Shown here piece after piece: positions 1 through 50,289 of a stretch of 64,000 nt of DNA. The DNA is taken from NCBI GenBank assembly GCA_940671915.1, contig CALNVZ010003432.1, forward strand, positions 3,059,663 to 3,123,662. The letters run 5' to 3'. This DNA is from Paracentrotus lividus (Eukaryota; Echinodermata; Echinoidea; Camarodonta; Echinidae). Each line of letters begins with the position of its first letter. The stretch's first letter is position 1. A program made the position numbers and the translations under genes. Below the pieces are notes generated by a model, which was not told where the DNA came from, made no database searches, and saw only the letters and a program-made list of their open reading frames with translations.

Positions 1-2012
1 CCGTAGTCCACTTACCCTCTAATACACGCAATGCAATGCGGAATGTGCTCTTAATTTCTTGAACAGTCAAGAAGAAAAAAAAAAACCTATTGGAAGTACC
101 AAAAAAAATTTGGAGAAAAATCATTGGTTTTTTGTATTTTTATGATTTTTTTAAATCATCAAAAATACACTTTATTGAGAAAGAAATGAAAACTTACATT
201 CATTTACTGTATGTACGTGGACTAATGTACCGTTCAGTTTTGTAGAAGAAACTTGACACGGTTGCGTACAATCGACTATAGCTTGCGCATTCATCAAATA
301 TTTCTGTTGTAGTTTTCTCTATAAATGATCCTCACAATATACTGCATTGAATAGAGGGGAAAAAAAACAATAAAAGTATGGAATTATTTTACTTCTTAGT
401 AGTTGAAAACGAAGTACGTGGACTAAGGTACCTCCATGAGTCAGTGGTCAATATCCAAAGAGATTTTTTTTTCATGGACAAACCATAATATGGCATGATC
501 CATACTGTATCAGCCCAGATTTCCTCCACATTGCCATTTCCTGAACAGAATGAGATTAACTCATTTACTACCAAGATAACTCTGAGGTTGGGTTGGGTAT
601 TAAATGGACGTATAATTGATAAAACATGGGGAAAGCACCTTATCTCAGATGGAAAGATAACATTCCAATCAGAGCCTGAGGCGTGTTGCGTAATCTTCAG
701 CGACAACGCATCTAGAGTTAATCCGGTTAATCCTTCTTGGCTAGACTAACTAACCAGAATTCCGAAGTAAATCTAGCCTATGTTTCGGTTTTTTAAATGG
801 AGCATTATACAAGTCCTCACTTTGAATTTATACGAAGAGACCCGTTGAAAGTCTGTAAACTAAAAATTGTTGAGGACTCTAGAATCCGAAGCTATTGACC
901 CTATTTACTGACTGAATTCGGTCAACTTCGCTATGTTCGTGCTGTCCGAAAGTTAATCCCCAGTAGTTCGACCCATGCGTAAGCCACTGTCGATTGTGTA
1001 CGAGTCAATGGAGCTCTGGAAAAACGCGCATTCCCCACGATCTGCGAGTTGCGAGCGCCTTTAACATTTTGGAAGAACATAAATGTTAGTATACATGTAC
1101 GTGCTAATGTAACAGATTTATGAAGCGACTTTCTGATTCAATATCATTGAAGGCACTTAAATTTATCAAAGTAATAGCTCTTTGAGTAAAGGCATCCTTC
1201 CATTTATTATACCTATAGGGGTTTTCTCTGTGAATGGAAGCAGCAACAACAACAAAAATTAAATGCATAATTTAAAGTTCATCTTTTCCCTTCCTTTTGA
1301 CACCAAATAAAATACAAACGAGTCATGCATATAGATGAACAAGAGGGTTTTACAGTTAATGTTCATTCTTGTTCATCTAAATTGTATGCTTCATGGCTCT
1401 TTCAAAATGAACAATATCTGTGTTTTCCAATAATTTTCAAATAGTCTTCATTGGGTTAAAATAAAACTACATGGAAGGCCAGGAAAAGGGAGTGAATAGG
1501 ATTTCCTGTGTCATTGGTTGTGTTTGTCCCGATTTCATCATTATAAAGACAAGTGAGGAAATAGGGTTAGAATTCATAGTTTGTAAGTCTTGCAAAATAC
1601 TGGAATTCAGAGGAATCATTACATCATAAGTTTGATAGTGAGAAAGTCATAGCTTTGATAATGTCATAGTAAACAAGTTCAAGATTATGAACACTATGCT
1701 ACTTGATGTGTTCCTTTTCTTTTTCTTTCAGAAATATACAAGTTGGTGGTTTGTTTGTGCAAGTATGCTTTTAAATGTTTATCTCTTGTTTTTTCTCTTA
1801 TATCAAAAAAGTATACAGTGCACCAAAATTTCAACAATCAGCATTAAGAAATTCAGTATCTTTGGGAATTTGAGATATTTTTGAAGAGGGATCAATAGTG
1901 AGGGAACAATATCACAAACTCATGACAAAGTTGGTGATTTTTTTATGAGGACATTGTAGTCAAAATATTGTATTAGTCCTCCATTTTCCTCGAACTGTCG
2001 ATTAATATATAT

Positions 2013-2895
2013 TTTATGCCTCCGCGACGAAGTCTCGCCGGAGGCATTATGTTTTCGGGTTTCCGTCCGTCCGTACGTACGTCCGTCCGTATGTCCGTCC
2101 CACTTTCGTTCTCACAATAACTTAAGAACCGTTTGACGGATCATCTTCATTCTTGGTACATGTGTGCATACTGAGGTGACAATGATCTGATTAGATTTTG
2201 GGGTCACGAGGTCAATAAATTGGTGAAAATAGCTCGTTCTCTCTATAACTCAGGAATTGTTTCACTAATCATCTTCATACTTGGTACATGTGTGCATACA
2301 GGGATGGAAATGATCTGATCAGATTTTGGGGTCACAAGGTCAAAGGTCAAAGGTCACAGAGGTCAAATAGGTGAAAATAGCTTGTTCTCATAACTCAAGA
2401 ACCATTTGACGGATTATCTTCATTCTTGGGTCATGTGTGTATACTGAGGTGACAATGATCTGAGTAGATTTTAGGGTCATGAGGTCAAAGGTCATAGAGG
2501 TCAATAAATAGGTGAAAATAGCTCATTCTCACAATAACTCAAGAACAGTTTTACTCTTATCTTATTATTTAGTACATGTGTGCATACTGAGGTGGCAATG
2601 ATCGAAGAAGATTTTGGGTTCACAAGTTCAAAGGTCATAGAGGTCAAGTAGGTTTTAAAAAGCTTGTTCCATATGATAACTCAACAACCATTTGACAGAT
2701 CGTCTTCATACTTGGTACATGTGTGCATACTGGGGTGACAATGATCTGATTAGATTTTGTGGTTACAAGGTCAAAGGTCAAGGTCAAAGGTGTCTGTGTA
2801 TAAATGAATGTGAATAGATGAATGTGTCTTATATTTCTGATCTGGCAATGGCGGAGGCATAAATTTCGACCGTGTGTGGTCGAGGATTCATCTAG
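2013..2895 (+). mobile_element. Satellite-bearing composite element 1
   Basis: Seen in order: TTTATGCCTCCGC (2013-2025), which also forms a hairpin with CGGAGGCAT at 2040-2048; a (CCGT)n microsatellite (2062-2100); five tandem units of 127-145 bp, each with TACATGTGTGCATAC; then GCGGAGGCATAAA (2851-2863), the exact inverse of the left end; a small hairpin TCGACC/GGTCGA (2866-2883); and CTAG at 2892. Short terminal inverted repeats with a microsatellite and a satellite core are known in nonautonomous Helentron-like elements, and the 3' hairpin followed 8 nt later by CTAG fits a Helitron-type end. The class is inference; the architecture is directly visible. Confidence 0.7.
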
Positions 2896-2915
2896 CTCTA
2901 ATTTGGCCATGCGTT

Positions 2916-3660
2916 TTGAGTTGGGCCCTTAAAAAGGTGGAGTTGTGACATCTGCTCCTCAAATTTGATTTTGTTTGTTGATTTACTTAAAAACTATACA
3001 AGCTATATAGCTGAATTTGCTCTTAAATTAAAGCTCTCATGTAGGGCAACAAAATACATGTTTTTTTTTAAATGTCACAATTTCATCATTGTCTGTTAAT
3101 TAACTGTTAATTAACGAGAGTCAGGGGTGGAGGAGGAGTCGGCGCAGGAGGAGTCGGCGCAGCAAATTTGGCAAATGTGCTGTAATGAGTTAAATCAAGT
3201 GCACAGAAGAATATCTTTGGATTGAAATTCATAAACCCTGCTGAAATAATCAATGTAGTTTGATTTCGATAGTTTATATGTTAGTTGAGGAATCTTAATT
3301 ACATTAATTATAGTAATTGGTCTTGCTTTTTGAGTTCGGTAGGCCTGCAAAAATTTGTAATTTTGACATCTGCTCCTCAAAAGTAGTATTGTTTAGACAA
3401 AACTCAACGCATATACATGTACAAGGTACATGTATAAAGCTGAACTTGGACTTAAATCACAGCTGTCATGTAGGGCAAATAAATTCATGCGTTCAATCAT
3501 GTTAAAGATATTTATGTTTTCTTCATTTATTGTTAACTAACGAAGATCAGGGGCGGAGGAGGAGTCGGTGCAGAAAATTTAGCTCATGCGGTGGTGCATG
3601 AGTTAAATCAAGTTCATAGAAGGGTGTATATATTTGATTGGAATGCTTACAACCAGGTGA
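2916..3660. repeat. Direct duplication, two units of about 418 bp
   Basis: GACATCTGCTCCTCAAA recurs at 2947 and 3365. Other matching landmarks are the phrase CATGTAGGGCAA, a GGAGGAGTCGG block and GAGTTAAATCAAG. The copies are clearly diverged. In the first copy GGAGGAGTCGGCGCA is itself doubled. Confidence 0.75.
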
Positions 3661-6583
3661 AATACTTTAGCTTGTTTATGATCCATAATTTAAGTAATTA
3701 ACCGATTTAGTGTTGTACACTGTAGTACATTGTGACTGTACTATATAAATGACAATTTCTTTACAGCCAAAGGGCTCTTATATGCGACATTATGGTAGAC
3801 AAAGGGACTTTCACATGTCATTGTCAGTACTACTTTGCTACTTCTATCTGCCTTAGCAACTTATAGGATCCTTCATTACATGTCTAGTATCTTAAACAGG
3901 GAGTTACAGTACTTAGAACACTGCAACAAGATTCATTTTCTTTAAAAAATTGAAATTTTCGAAGTCATCATTCCAGCCTGGAGCAAAATGCGTTAAACTC
4001 TCCCAGGGTATAGAAAGTTATACATGTTTGGAAAGCTCTAAAAGTGACAAGTTCAAATCAGCAGTAAATAACGTTGTAGGGTAAACAGTATTTTTTTTGC
4101 AATTTTTTTCCAAAGCCATCGTTTTTTACAAATTTTTCAGGTTCTAACATTAACCTTTCAAGGGCGCCACCTATGTTAATTTTAAGCTCATTTTTGAACT
4201 CCTTAGAAATTCAGCTTCCAGAAAATGTATACTTTTGTGGGGTTAATATAAAATTTGAAAAAGTTAGAGCCACTTCATGGAAATGCGCACGATTAGTACA
4301 AATTTTGAGTGTGTCACACAACATGGGCCCAACTTTAAAGACATGGCCATTTACAATATTTATTAGCCATCCAAAAAGCTATTGTGGGCAACCGCAGCAG
4401 TTGACATTTAATGCAATTTTAGCTTTTAGTAGGTTATAAAATGTGATGGGTATAACTTTGTGTGTGATAAAAACTGTATGTGAATACTGAATATTATTGT
4501 CAAAGGATACTTACAATATACAATTCTGCCAGTGGCTTTTTGAAGTGGGTAGCTACATTACCTTTATTACCTGTATTATCTCCTGTGTCATGCATGGCCG
4601 ACCTGTGCCGTTCACTTAACTTTAAAAGCCGAAGCGTCTTTGAAAACTATCTGTCAGTAATGTGTAATATGCGCTAAAATGACCCATCCCTTGAGGCTTA
4701 AAGCACTGAAATGTTTTAAGTCTACGGGGTAAATCACAAACACTTCAAAGTGTGTGGTGTCATTGTTTTCTTTCCACTTAAAGGGGACCCATTAGCACTT
4801 TATTTTCATTTGTTTTTACCTCAAGAAGCAAAAAAGGGGGGGGGGCAGGTTCCATACACTAGGAATACAACGTGCTACATTTAGTCTTGAGGTTTTTGAT
4901 GATGCTTACATGTACAATTTTAGGATAAATATTAAAGCTAACTATGTTCATATAGGTTATAGTTTTGTTAAGATTTAATTAATGTCAATTATATTGGTCT
5001 CTTATCAGAAAAGAGCAATGTATCCAATGCTCCAATATGTTGAATCTTTAAAAAAAAAAATATATATATATATATGAATTTGGCTGTTAAGCAGATTTGG
5101 CACCCTCTGTTGGTAGTTATATTATTTTCTTTGAAATAGGCCTCCCCCCAAAAAAATGTATCATAGATTAAGATAATTTAAGTCAGAAAGATGTAAACAA
5201 ATATATTATCCTAAAACTTTCCTCCTCATCCATGCCTGTTTTATATTGAAAAGAAAATAAAGCTTATTGATCCAGGACCCTGAAAAATATTACATGTACA
5301 AACATTTTCCCCCCAAAAAATCTGAAAAATGGGCTTTATCTGGAACGGGGCGACATCATACTGTGCATGTTATAGAGTACATTGTATATTAATCAGCATC
5401 ACGTATAGCCGACGATAACTTGAGGAGCTGTTATCGTAGTTTTCATGCATCCAGCTCTTTAGGGCAATCTCCTGGATAAAACCTGTGACTCATCATGTAT
5501 CAAAACGAGACACAAGTCGCTATCTTTTAATACTTTCCCTATATCATTTTTACTCAATTTTTACAGAGCACACATGAAACATTGAAGAATCAGAAAATTA
5601 AAAAATATTATCCCCTAAATAAGACATTTATGATTTTTTTCAGATTTCCACAACCCTATTCTGATTTTGCTTGGCGACTTGTGTCTTATTTCGACGTGAT
5701 GCATCACACTTGTGGGACAGTTTGTTAATCTAGTGACGTCAGACTGTGAGTGACGTACCCCCCAAGTCTGTGAAAATCAACAGCATTGTACACCACTGGC
5801 AAAATAGTTATCATTTTGAGTATTATGATTAGCAATCTCCCATCTTTCTCCAATAATCATTGTGTAGTCTATATGACAGACTCAAATCCAAACATTTATG
5901 CTTTTACCCACAGAATTTTTTCTAAAGGCCCAATTGAAACTTTATTTAAATTGGTATAATCTTTTATTTCAGTCTGTCATCCTTTTGACAAAATGGGAAA
6001 TATAAGATATATTTATTCACCCTGTTAATTTTTTATAACTACATTGAAATTTAAATCAAAATTTGAGGAAAACAAAAATTTTGCATAAAATGAGTGATTT
6101 TAGATATATATATCAAAGGCAATGCTAATTTGGATATAAGCCTAAGCAGTTTTAATTGGAACTTTAACAAATGTTTTGTTACAAAAATTGATTAAAATCT
6201 ACGGCAGTTTCCTTTATTACATGTACATGTACCTAAAGTGTCTTTCGGTGTGTCCAATAATTTGAATTTAATATCTGCTCTTATTTATGACCCTGTGATA
6301 AATGCATTAAATTTCTTTAATCCTGGAAAGATCATCAGGTATAGGGTATTCATAAGCTCCGTATGGTCTTGGTTTTTTAATCAGAGGGCTATCGCAGTTG
6401 CCTGTGCTTCACCAGAAAGTAGTTGCGAAATAGCCCGCTTCAAGGTGCATCAGGGAAAAAAAGCCCAATTTTAATAGCTAAATTGTGAAATTGATGCTAC
6501 ATCAGCACAGTTCACAAGTTTGAGTTCAATAACTGACTGCATGTCAGGTTTTTTTTTCAGCACAAATACATGCAAAGCAGAGC

Positions 6584-7171
6584 TTAAAGGGGAATCCAAC
6601 CCAAGGAGAGAATCAACCTTACAGGAAAGAGGAAAATGAGAGGAGCAATCTAAAAAAAGTTTCATCAAAATCGGTTATAAAATTAGAGAGTTATGGAAGT
6701 TTGAAAAGTCTAGTTGCTCCTTCTATGGGGATCCTCAAATTGGCATCATCGGCTTCAAAATGGCCGATCTTATGGACAACTCTCCATTCATTTTGTACAC
6801 AAATTTTCAGATTTTCCCCATTTTCTTTCAAAATTTGTCTTCTTTACTTCTGAGCTCAAAATATGTCATGGGAAAATATATTTCACATAACATATGTTGA
6901 GCTCAGAAGGAGGTAAGATATATTTCGAAAGAAAATGGGGAAAATCTGAAAATTTGTGTACAAAATGAATGGAGAGTCGTCCATGAGATCGGCCATTTTG
7001 AAGCCGATGATGCCAATTTGAGGATCCCCATAGAAGGAGCAACTAGACTTTTCAAACTTCCATAACTCTCTTATTTTATAACAGATTTTGATGAAACTTT
7101 CTTAGATTGCTCCTCTCATTTTCCCCTTTCCTGTAAGGTTGATTCTCTCCTTGGGTTGGATTCCCCTTTAA
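6584..7171. mobile_element. Long palindromic TTAA-flanked element
   Basis: Two arms of about 275-280 bp are almost perfect reverse complements around a short centre near 6878. The termini are AGGGGAATCCAACCCA and its inverse, flanked by TTAA on both sides (6584-6587, 7168-7171). A TTAA target and such arms fit a nonautonomous foldback element mobilised by a piggyBac- or Kolobok-type transposase. No open reading frame of its own. The high arm identity suggests a fairly young insertion or arm homogenisation. Confidence 0.85.
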
Positions 7172-7552
7172 GATGTGGTTTAACGCACAATACTGCACAC
7201 TGCATTGTAGCTCGCTAGTTTTGAAATAAGCCCATGATGATATTGATGCAGAGTTGAGTGTGCGGTGTGAGAGAAAAAGCCTGCTGTTTCCCGATCTGGC
7301 TGATTCATGGGATCCATTAGAAACAATGTGTTATTTTACAACTTTGTTCTGGTGAAGGGTCACCTGAATAGAACTGTTTAAATAGCTCAGCACTAATGAG
7401 GTCTGCCTCTCATCTGATCATCATAAATACAAGATGAACTATGGCTACATGGATTATGGTGGAGATGCTGAACTTGTACAGGGATGGGACTCTAAACAGT
7501 CAGATGTGTGTTTCACTAAATTACTTTTATAATATACATGTAAGCCCACATC

Positions 7553-7715
7553 TTTTGCGCACTTCACAATTTTTTATTAGTTTGGGAAATTTACCGCTGG
7601 ATAATTTTTGCGTTTTTTGTGATGTTTTCATTACTATATGTGGCTTTATCTTGAAGTGGAACATTTTCGTGAAGATGAACTAGCAAAATTTGCCAAAATA
7701 ACAACTTACACAGTA
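7553..7715 (-). repeat. Dispersed repeat family R1, copy A
   Basis: Read on the minus strand it begins TACTGTGTAAGTTGTTATTT and aligns through AATGAAAACATCAC to the copies at 19465-19663 and 62356-62556. CpG sites present in the 62.4 kb copy are mostly TG or CA here. Confidence 0.65.
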
Positions 7716-8287
7716 ATTTAATGCCTTGTGAGTTCAAAGTCTTATAAATGTTCAAACGTTATTCTAAGCAATGAATGAGATATTTATACATTTATCACTT
7801 TTTTACGAAATGATTTTTTTTTTTTTGAGAAAAAGTTAGTAATTGCTAAATAATTAGGAAAACATTTCCCTATAAATTTTCTTTGCCTATTATTTGATGT
7901 GTTGTACCTTCTTATTCCTTTCTTTCTACACTCGTTTTGTGATGGGACAGATTTATACTGACATTGGGAGAATACTAACGATTTCAAACAGAATTCTAAT
8001 TTTTCAAGATCCATTTGGTGGTGTTTTGACTGTTCTGTGCAGTAATACCCTCTAGAAAGTAATGATTTTATGCATTTAAAGTAATAAATTATTCAGCAGA
8101 ACTTGACAGCCTTGCACACATTTATCTTTCTCCCTCTCTCTTTCCTTATATTTTTACTTTTCTTCAAAATAAACCTACTTTGTAAATTACTTATTTTCTC
8201 TTCCATTGACATACAGAATTGGCTCAAGATAACAAATACTTGCATTGTTTATCCTGTTTGAAGTACATTTAGATATATGTCTCTTAA

Positions 8288-45986
<37,699 letters not shown>

Positions 45987-46013
45987 AATTACTCTACCAG
46001 TACTTCACTTCTC

Positions 46014-46215
46014 TTAAGGCGCAGTCACATGTACGACGCATGGCCAACGCACAGAATGCGTTGGGAGTGCGTTACTCTTTCGTCTAGCGTGCTTAGCCAA
46101 CGCAGTGCATTTGTTGCATATTTTGATATGTGTTGTATGTGTATACGCTGTATGCGCGTTGTTGGCAAATTGCAATGTGCTGGTCTTGCGTAGTGTACAT
46201 GTGACTGCCGCTTAA
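46014..46215. mobile_element. TTAA-flanked short element in the NMNAT 3' UTR
   Basis: TTAAGGCGCAGTCACATGTA at the left and ACATGTGACTGCCGCTTAA at the right; about 200 bp, starting 27 bp after the NMNAT stop codon. Interior rich in GCGTTGG/CCAACGC motifs. Confidence 0.8.
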
Positions 46216-46972
46216 GCTACAGATGTAGATTGAAATTAGACACTTATCCATTATTAGAAAGAGGAAAATATGTAATATTCTGAAATATATAGATCTAGAA
46301 TAATAATGATGATAAAATCAGTCACTTTTAACTTGCTTTCTATCTAATTAAAATATAGCTACCTTGATAATGTGAAGCAAAAGAGAACATGTATCTTCTT
46401 CTGACCTTAGCATAAACTGCTGTCAAATATCTAGAATTAGGATAAGAATTTGTCCCTGTTTGTTCTAAAAACTTGTCATTTAAGGCAAGAGTTTGTGGGA
46501 GTTATAACTTCAAAGTCTGAGTTTAATAGTCCCAGAGACTAATGTTTCCAAGTTGTGAACTGACATTATATATATATGATTTTCATTTAAAATGTTATTG
46601 TGTGATAAGGAAATGTTGCAATGAACAGTACATATATCCACCAGCTGTGTATATATATATATATATTGGTGTATTTATCTTGCTAGTGCTATTTGGAGCA
46701 AATCTCATGCAAGATATGGAACATATATACATGTGTGTCAATGTCTGAAATCCCAGCTGTTCGGATGGCTAGTTTTAAATCATGCCTACATAATGTTTAT
46801 AAGTTATGTTGTGTTTAAAGGGTATTTGTCGATTTAAGAATATGGGTACTATGTATAGCATAAAGAGCCTTCTTGTGGTCCAAGTAGAAACAAGTCTTGT
46901 GTAGACTGAATGAAGTGGAAGCTGAAGATAAAGCTGAAATGCCCTTCACAACCATGTTCATAAAAACTTTCT

Positions 46973-47111
46973 GGGGGCTGTTTCATCAAAGGACTTATCG
47001 GACGTTTTATCTGACAAATTTGCTCTGAGCAAATCAGATGCAAGCATTTCAGTAGCTTATCACAGTTTGTCGGATAAAACGTCCGACAAGTCTTTTCATG
47101 AAATGCTCCCC
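46973..47111. mobile_element. Short foldback element in the NMNAT 3' UTR
   Basis: GGGGGCTGTTTCATCAAAGG then CTTATCGGACGTTTTATC; right arm GATAAAACGTCCGACAAGTC then TTTTCATGAAATGCTCCCC. About 50-bp arms and 139 bp in total; would form a strong RNA hairpin. Confidence 0.78.
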
Positions 47112-49070
47112 GCGGATCCATATTTCTGTATTCCCTACATGTATATCATCTACTGTGTGGGTCCATTTTAGTTTAACTGCAGTAGTAAAAATATTTGAAG
47201 ATTTTAATATTGATAGTACACTGTTAAAAAGTGGGACATTGCAAGTTTTATGGTGCATAGATTATTGATACAATCTTTATTTTTTAATTGTTGATAATGA
47301 ACATTGGCTGATACAATGTGTTTAAATGTTGAGTACTGAAGCAACATATCACTATAATAAATAAGTATACTTTTCTTTGAATAATGCCTGTTTATCTATT
47401 TTCACCTTTCATATTTTTAAATTAATTTTCTTTAAAAATATTTTCCAATAATTCTGACTCTTTGTTTATTGCTCATTACATGATTATGATAGGATAAACT
47501 ACTTTCGCAAATACAGGGTATAGGATGTACATGCTAATTCTTTGAATTCTGTTTTTCAATTTGAAAACAGACAAATCAAAATTTATTAAGGAAGTGTTGG
47601 TCCTGTAAAGTAAATTATTTTCAAAGTTATGATAAGGAACTGCAACATGTCGACTGAGAAAGTTTAAAAAGTTTTTTTTTTTCTCTTTTAAATCATTGTA
47701 ATATTCATTGAGAAATTTCTTCTGAATAGGTTTTAAATGGGTTAGGATATTTCCACTACTACCAAGAAATCTTTCACTTTTTGTTTACTTGTTCATAGTT
47801 GTTTTATTGTGATGAGATGTATATAATTTGTACAAAAATTGACATAGAATATATTCTTATGTGTCCCTTCATTGTCGGAAATCATAGTTACGTTTTTATA
47901 GTTTCTTGTATTTTATTTAACAATTTAGCCCCTAAAAGATGGAGGAAGAGTAGTAATTCATCACTTTATTTGCCATTCAAAACAAGGGAATAAAATCCAA
48001 TCATAGAAATAAAGAAGTAATCCAATCAATTTATAGTTGGTATTGTTAGCCCTATTATGAGAAATCATCAGAATAACATTACTCTTAGTCTTTGGTCAAG
48101 TATACAACTTTAATATAATATTTGCATTTGTCTTGTTTTTTGGGGGGTAGAGTTTTATTCTGTGAATGTTATCCTGTAGGGCTACAAATTCAGATGTCCA
48201 TGGATTCAGCATTTGAAAATAGTGGAGGGGTGGCAGAAGCCGACAATTGTCTGATTTTAACATGTACAGTCAATGAGTGGTTGCAAAAAAGGGGGGGGCG
48301 TGCCCCTTCCTGAAGTAGATGTGTATACATAGGGCTAGTGAAATGATATGAAAAAGTAGATTATGGATAGACATCTCCACAAGTCATTTTTAGGTGAGAT
48401 AATTGAATATATTAAAGTATAAATGAAGGTGATATTATATATATGGTTCAGAGTTATATTTTGATTTCAAGAATATATATTTTTGCATGTCTTCCACTCT
48501 TCTGCATTTGAATTGAAGTTTGCTGAAAATATATTAGCTCATCAAAATTAAGTGTAATATTGGAACAATATTTATGTTTTCATGAATGTTGTGAGCTTTT
48601 TTTCAATCAAAATTAACTCATTTGATTGAATTCTCTCTTGTGTGATACCTTGATGGCTACAGTGCTAACAGATCTGTTTTAAAAGAAACAAACCTGTCAG
48701 ACTTTATCTTTAAATAATCTGCAAGTCTTCAATGTACATTAAAGAGCTTTGAGCAAATTTCCATATCCTATATCGTGATTTTCTTGAAGTCTGAACATGC
48801 AATATGTATATAACATATTAATATGCAATTGATGTAATTCTATGGCAATGTTGTGGCATGAATGTATTGGCATGTAATTGCGATTCCAGAGAATTTGCTG
48901 TATCTAATCATTCATTAAAAGATGTATTATACTCTCTGTATCAATACAATACAAACCATTTCATAATTATTTTTTCAATGTGTGTTTTGTTCCCTTGCAA
49001 TGATTGAATATTCATTGATAAGTATACAGTGCATCCCTCTAAAGCTGGTCCCAGATGGCCAGTAGGCCTA

Positions 49071-49301
49071 CAGGGTTCCCAGCCCATCTGGGAAATCAGG
49101 GAAAATTATTTTACTTTTTCCCAGTCAGGGAATTTGATAATAATGCTTTAAATTTTTTTACTGCAAATAGTTCACGGCGACAACAAAGAAAACACGCAAA
49201 ACAGGAAATGGGTTGAAATAATTATCAGGGAATTTTTTTTTTTTTTATTTCATCAGGGAAAAATCAAGGAATTTTGTTTTCTTGAAATGCTGGGAACCCT
49301 G
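49071..49301. mobile_element. hAT-like short inverted-repeat element
   Basis: Perfect 13-bp terminal inverted repeats CAGGGTTCCCAGC / GCTGGGAACCCTG; CAGGG(T/C)-type ends are common in hAT elements. I see no clear 8-bp target duplication, so the superfamily is tentative. The interior contains repeated TCAGGGAA(A/T). Confidence 0.65.
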
Positions 49302-50289
49302 CAGTAACTTTTCTCGAAGAAAGCATCAATAATTCATGAAACAAGAAAGTAGTTATCTTAAAAGTTCATTTTCAATTTTTTATTTTTTTTCTTCTTTTTT
49401 TTTTAAATACGAAGTATAATACGAAAAAGCCAGGTGTAAATTGAATTAAATTAAAATGTCAAAATCAAATTCCGCAGAATAAGTTGACAAGTAGCAACAG
49501 CCTTTTTTTTTTTTAAATATTCTTTCATCAAATATGTCAATGATTGCTTGAAAGCATCCAGTGTGTTTCTCTGTGCTTGATCTGCGCAATTTGATTTTTA
49601 CATTAAGATTTCAAACTCGTCTTGCTCATCGATTCGTTACTCATTTGTATTGTATTGGGTGTAAAAAAAAAAATTTTTTTTAAAATTAAATTAAAATAAA
49701 AAAAAAATTAAAAAGGACAAAATGAAGTTGTAATTATTGACGCATGTTATATATCATGAATAAAATGTTTGTTTTCATCTTGAAAAGTGACTGGCCATGA
49801 GGCTCTAGGACGCACTATTAGAATGATGAATAGCCAAATGAATTTAGGTACTTAAATAGGACCATTGTCGATAAATCATGTATTTTGAAGAATGCTGATG
49901 AGAAATACCCGGGTTTTAAAAATTGTTATTTGGAAATATATAGAAGGGGCGCAGATGGCACTTTTCTTAGAATGCTATGTCACTGTTTCAATGGCTGATT
50001 CTAAAAAGAAAGAAAGAAAGAAAGAAAATAATAGAGGGGCGCACACTTCTTGCGCCTCTGGCTTGAACCGCCACATTGTAAATATTACATTAAAAATATG
50101 AACAAAATAATGAATTGTTGATTATAAGTTTGACACTGAGAGGTTTATGAAATTTTAAGGAAAGAGAGACGGTGTTTACCGTTTCATTCTTCACACATGG
50201 TATACGCGAATTTTAGTTGATCCTTTTTTATGTCTTTTCATACAAATAATTATTCGCTGTTACGCTGCAGTCACACAGACCCTTACGTA

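Larger units (their letters stand above)
45987..47361 (+). other. Probable NMNAT 3' UTR
   Basis: Noncoding sequence after the TGA. The first well-placed AATAAA is at 47356-47361, which would give a 3' UTR of about 1.4 kb; this end is a guess without transcripts. Two inverted-repeat elements (46013-46216, starting only 27 bp past the stop, and 46973-47111) lie inside it and would be transcribed as hairpins if the end is right. Confidence 0.45.
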
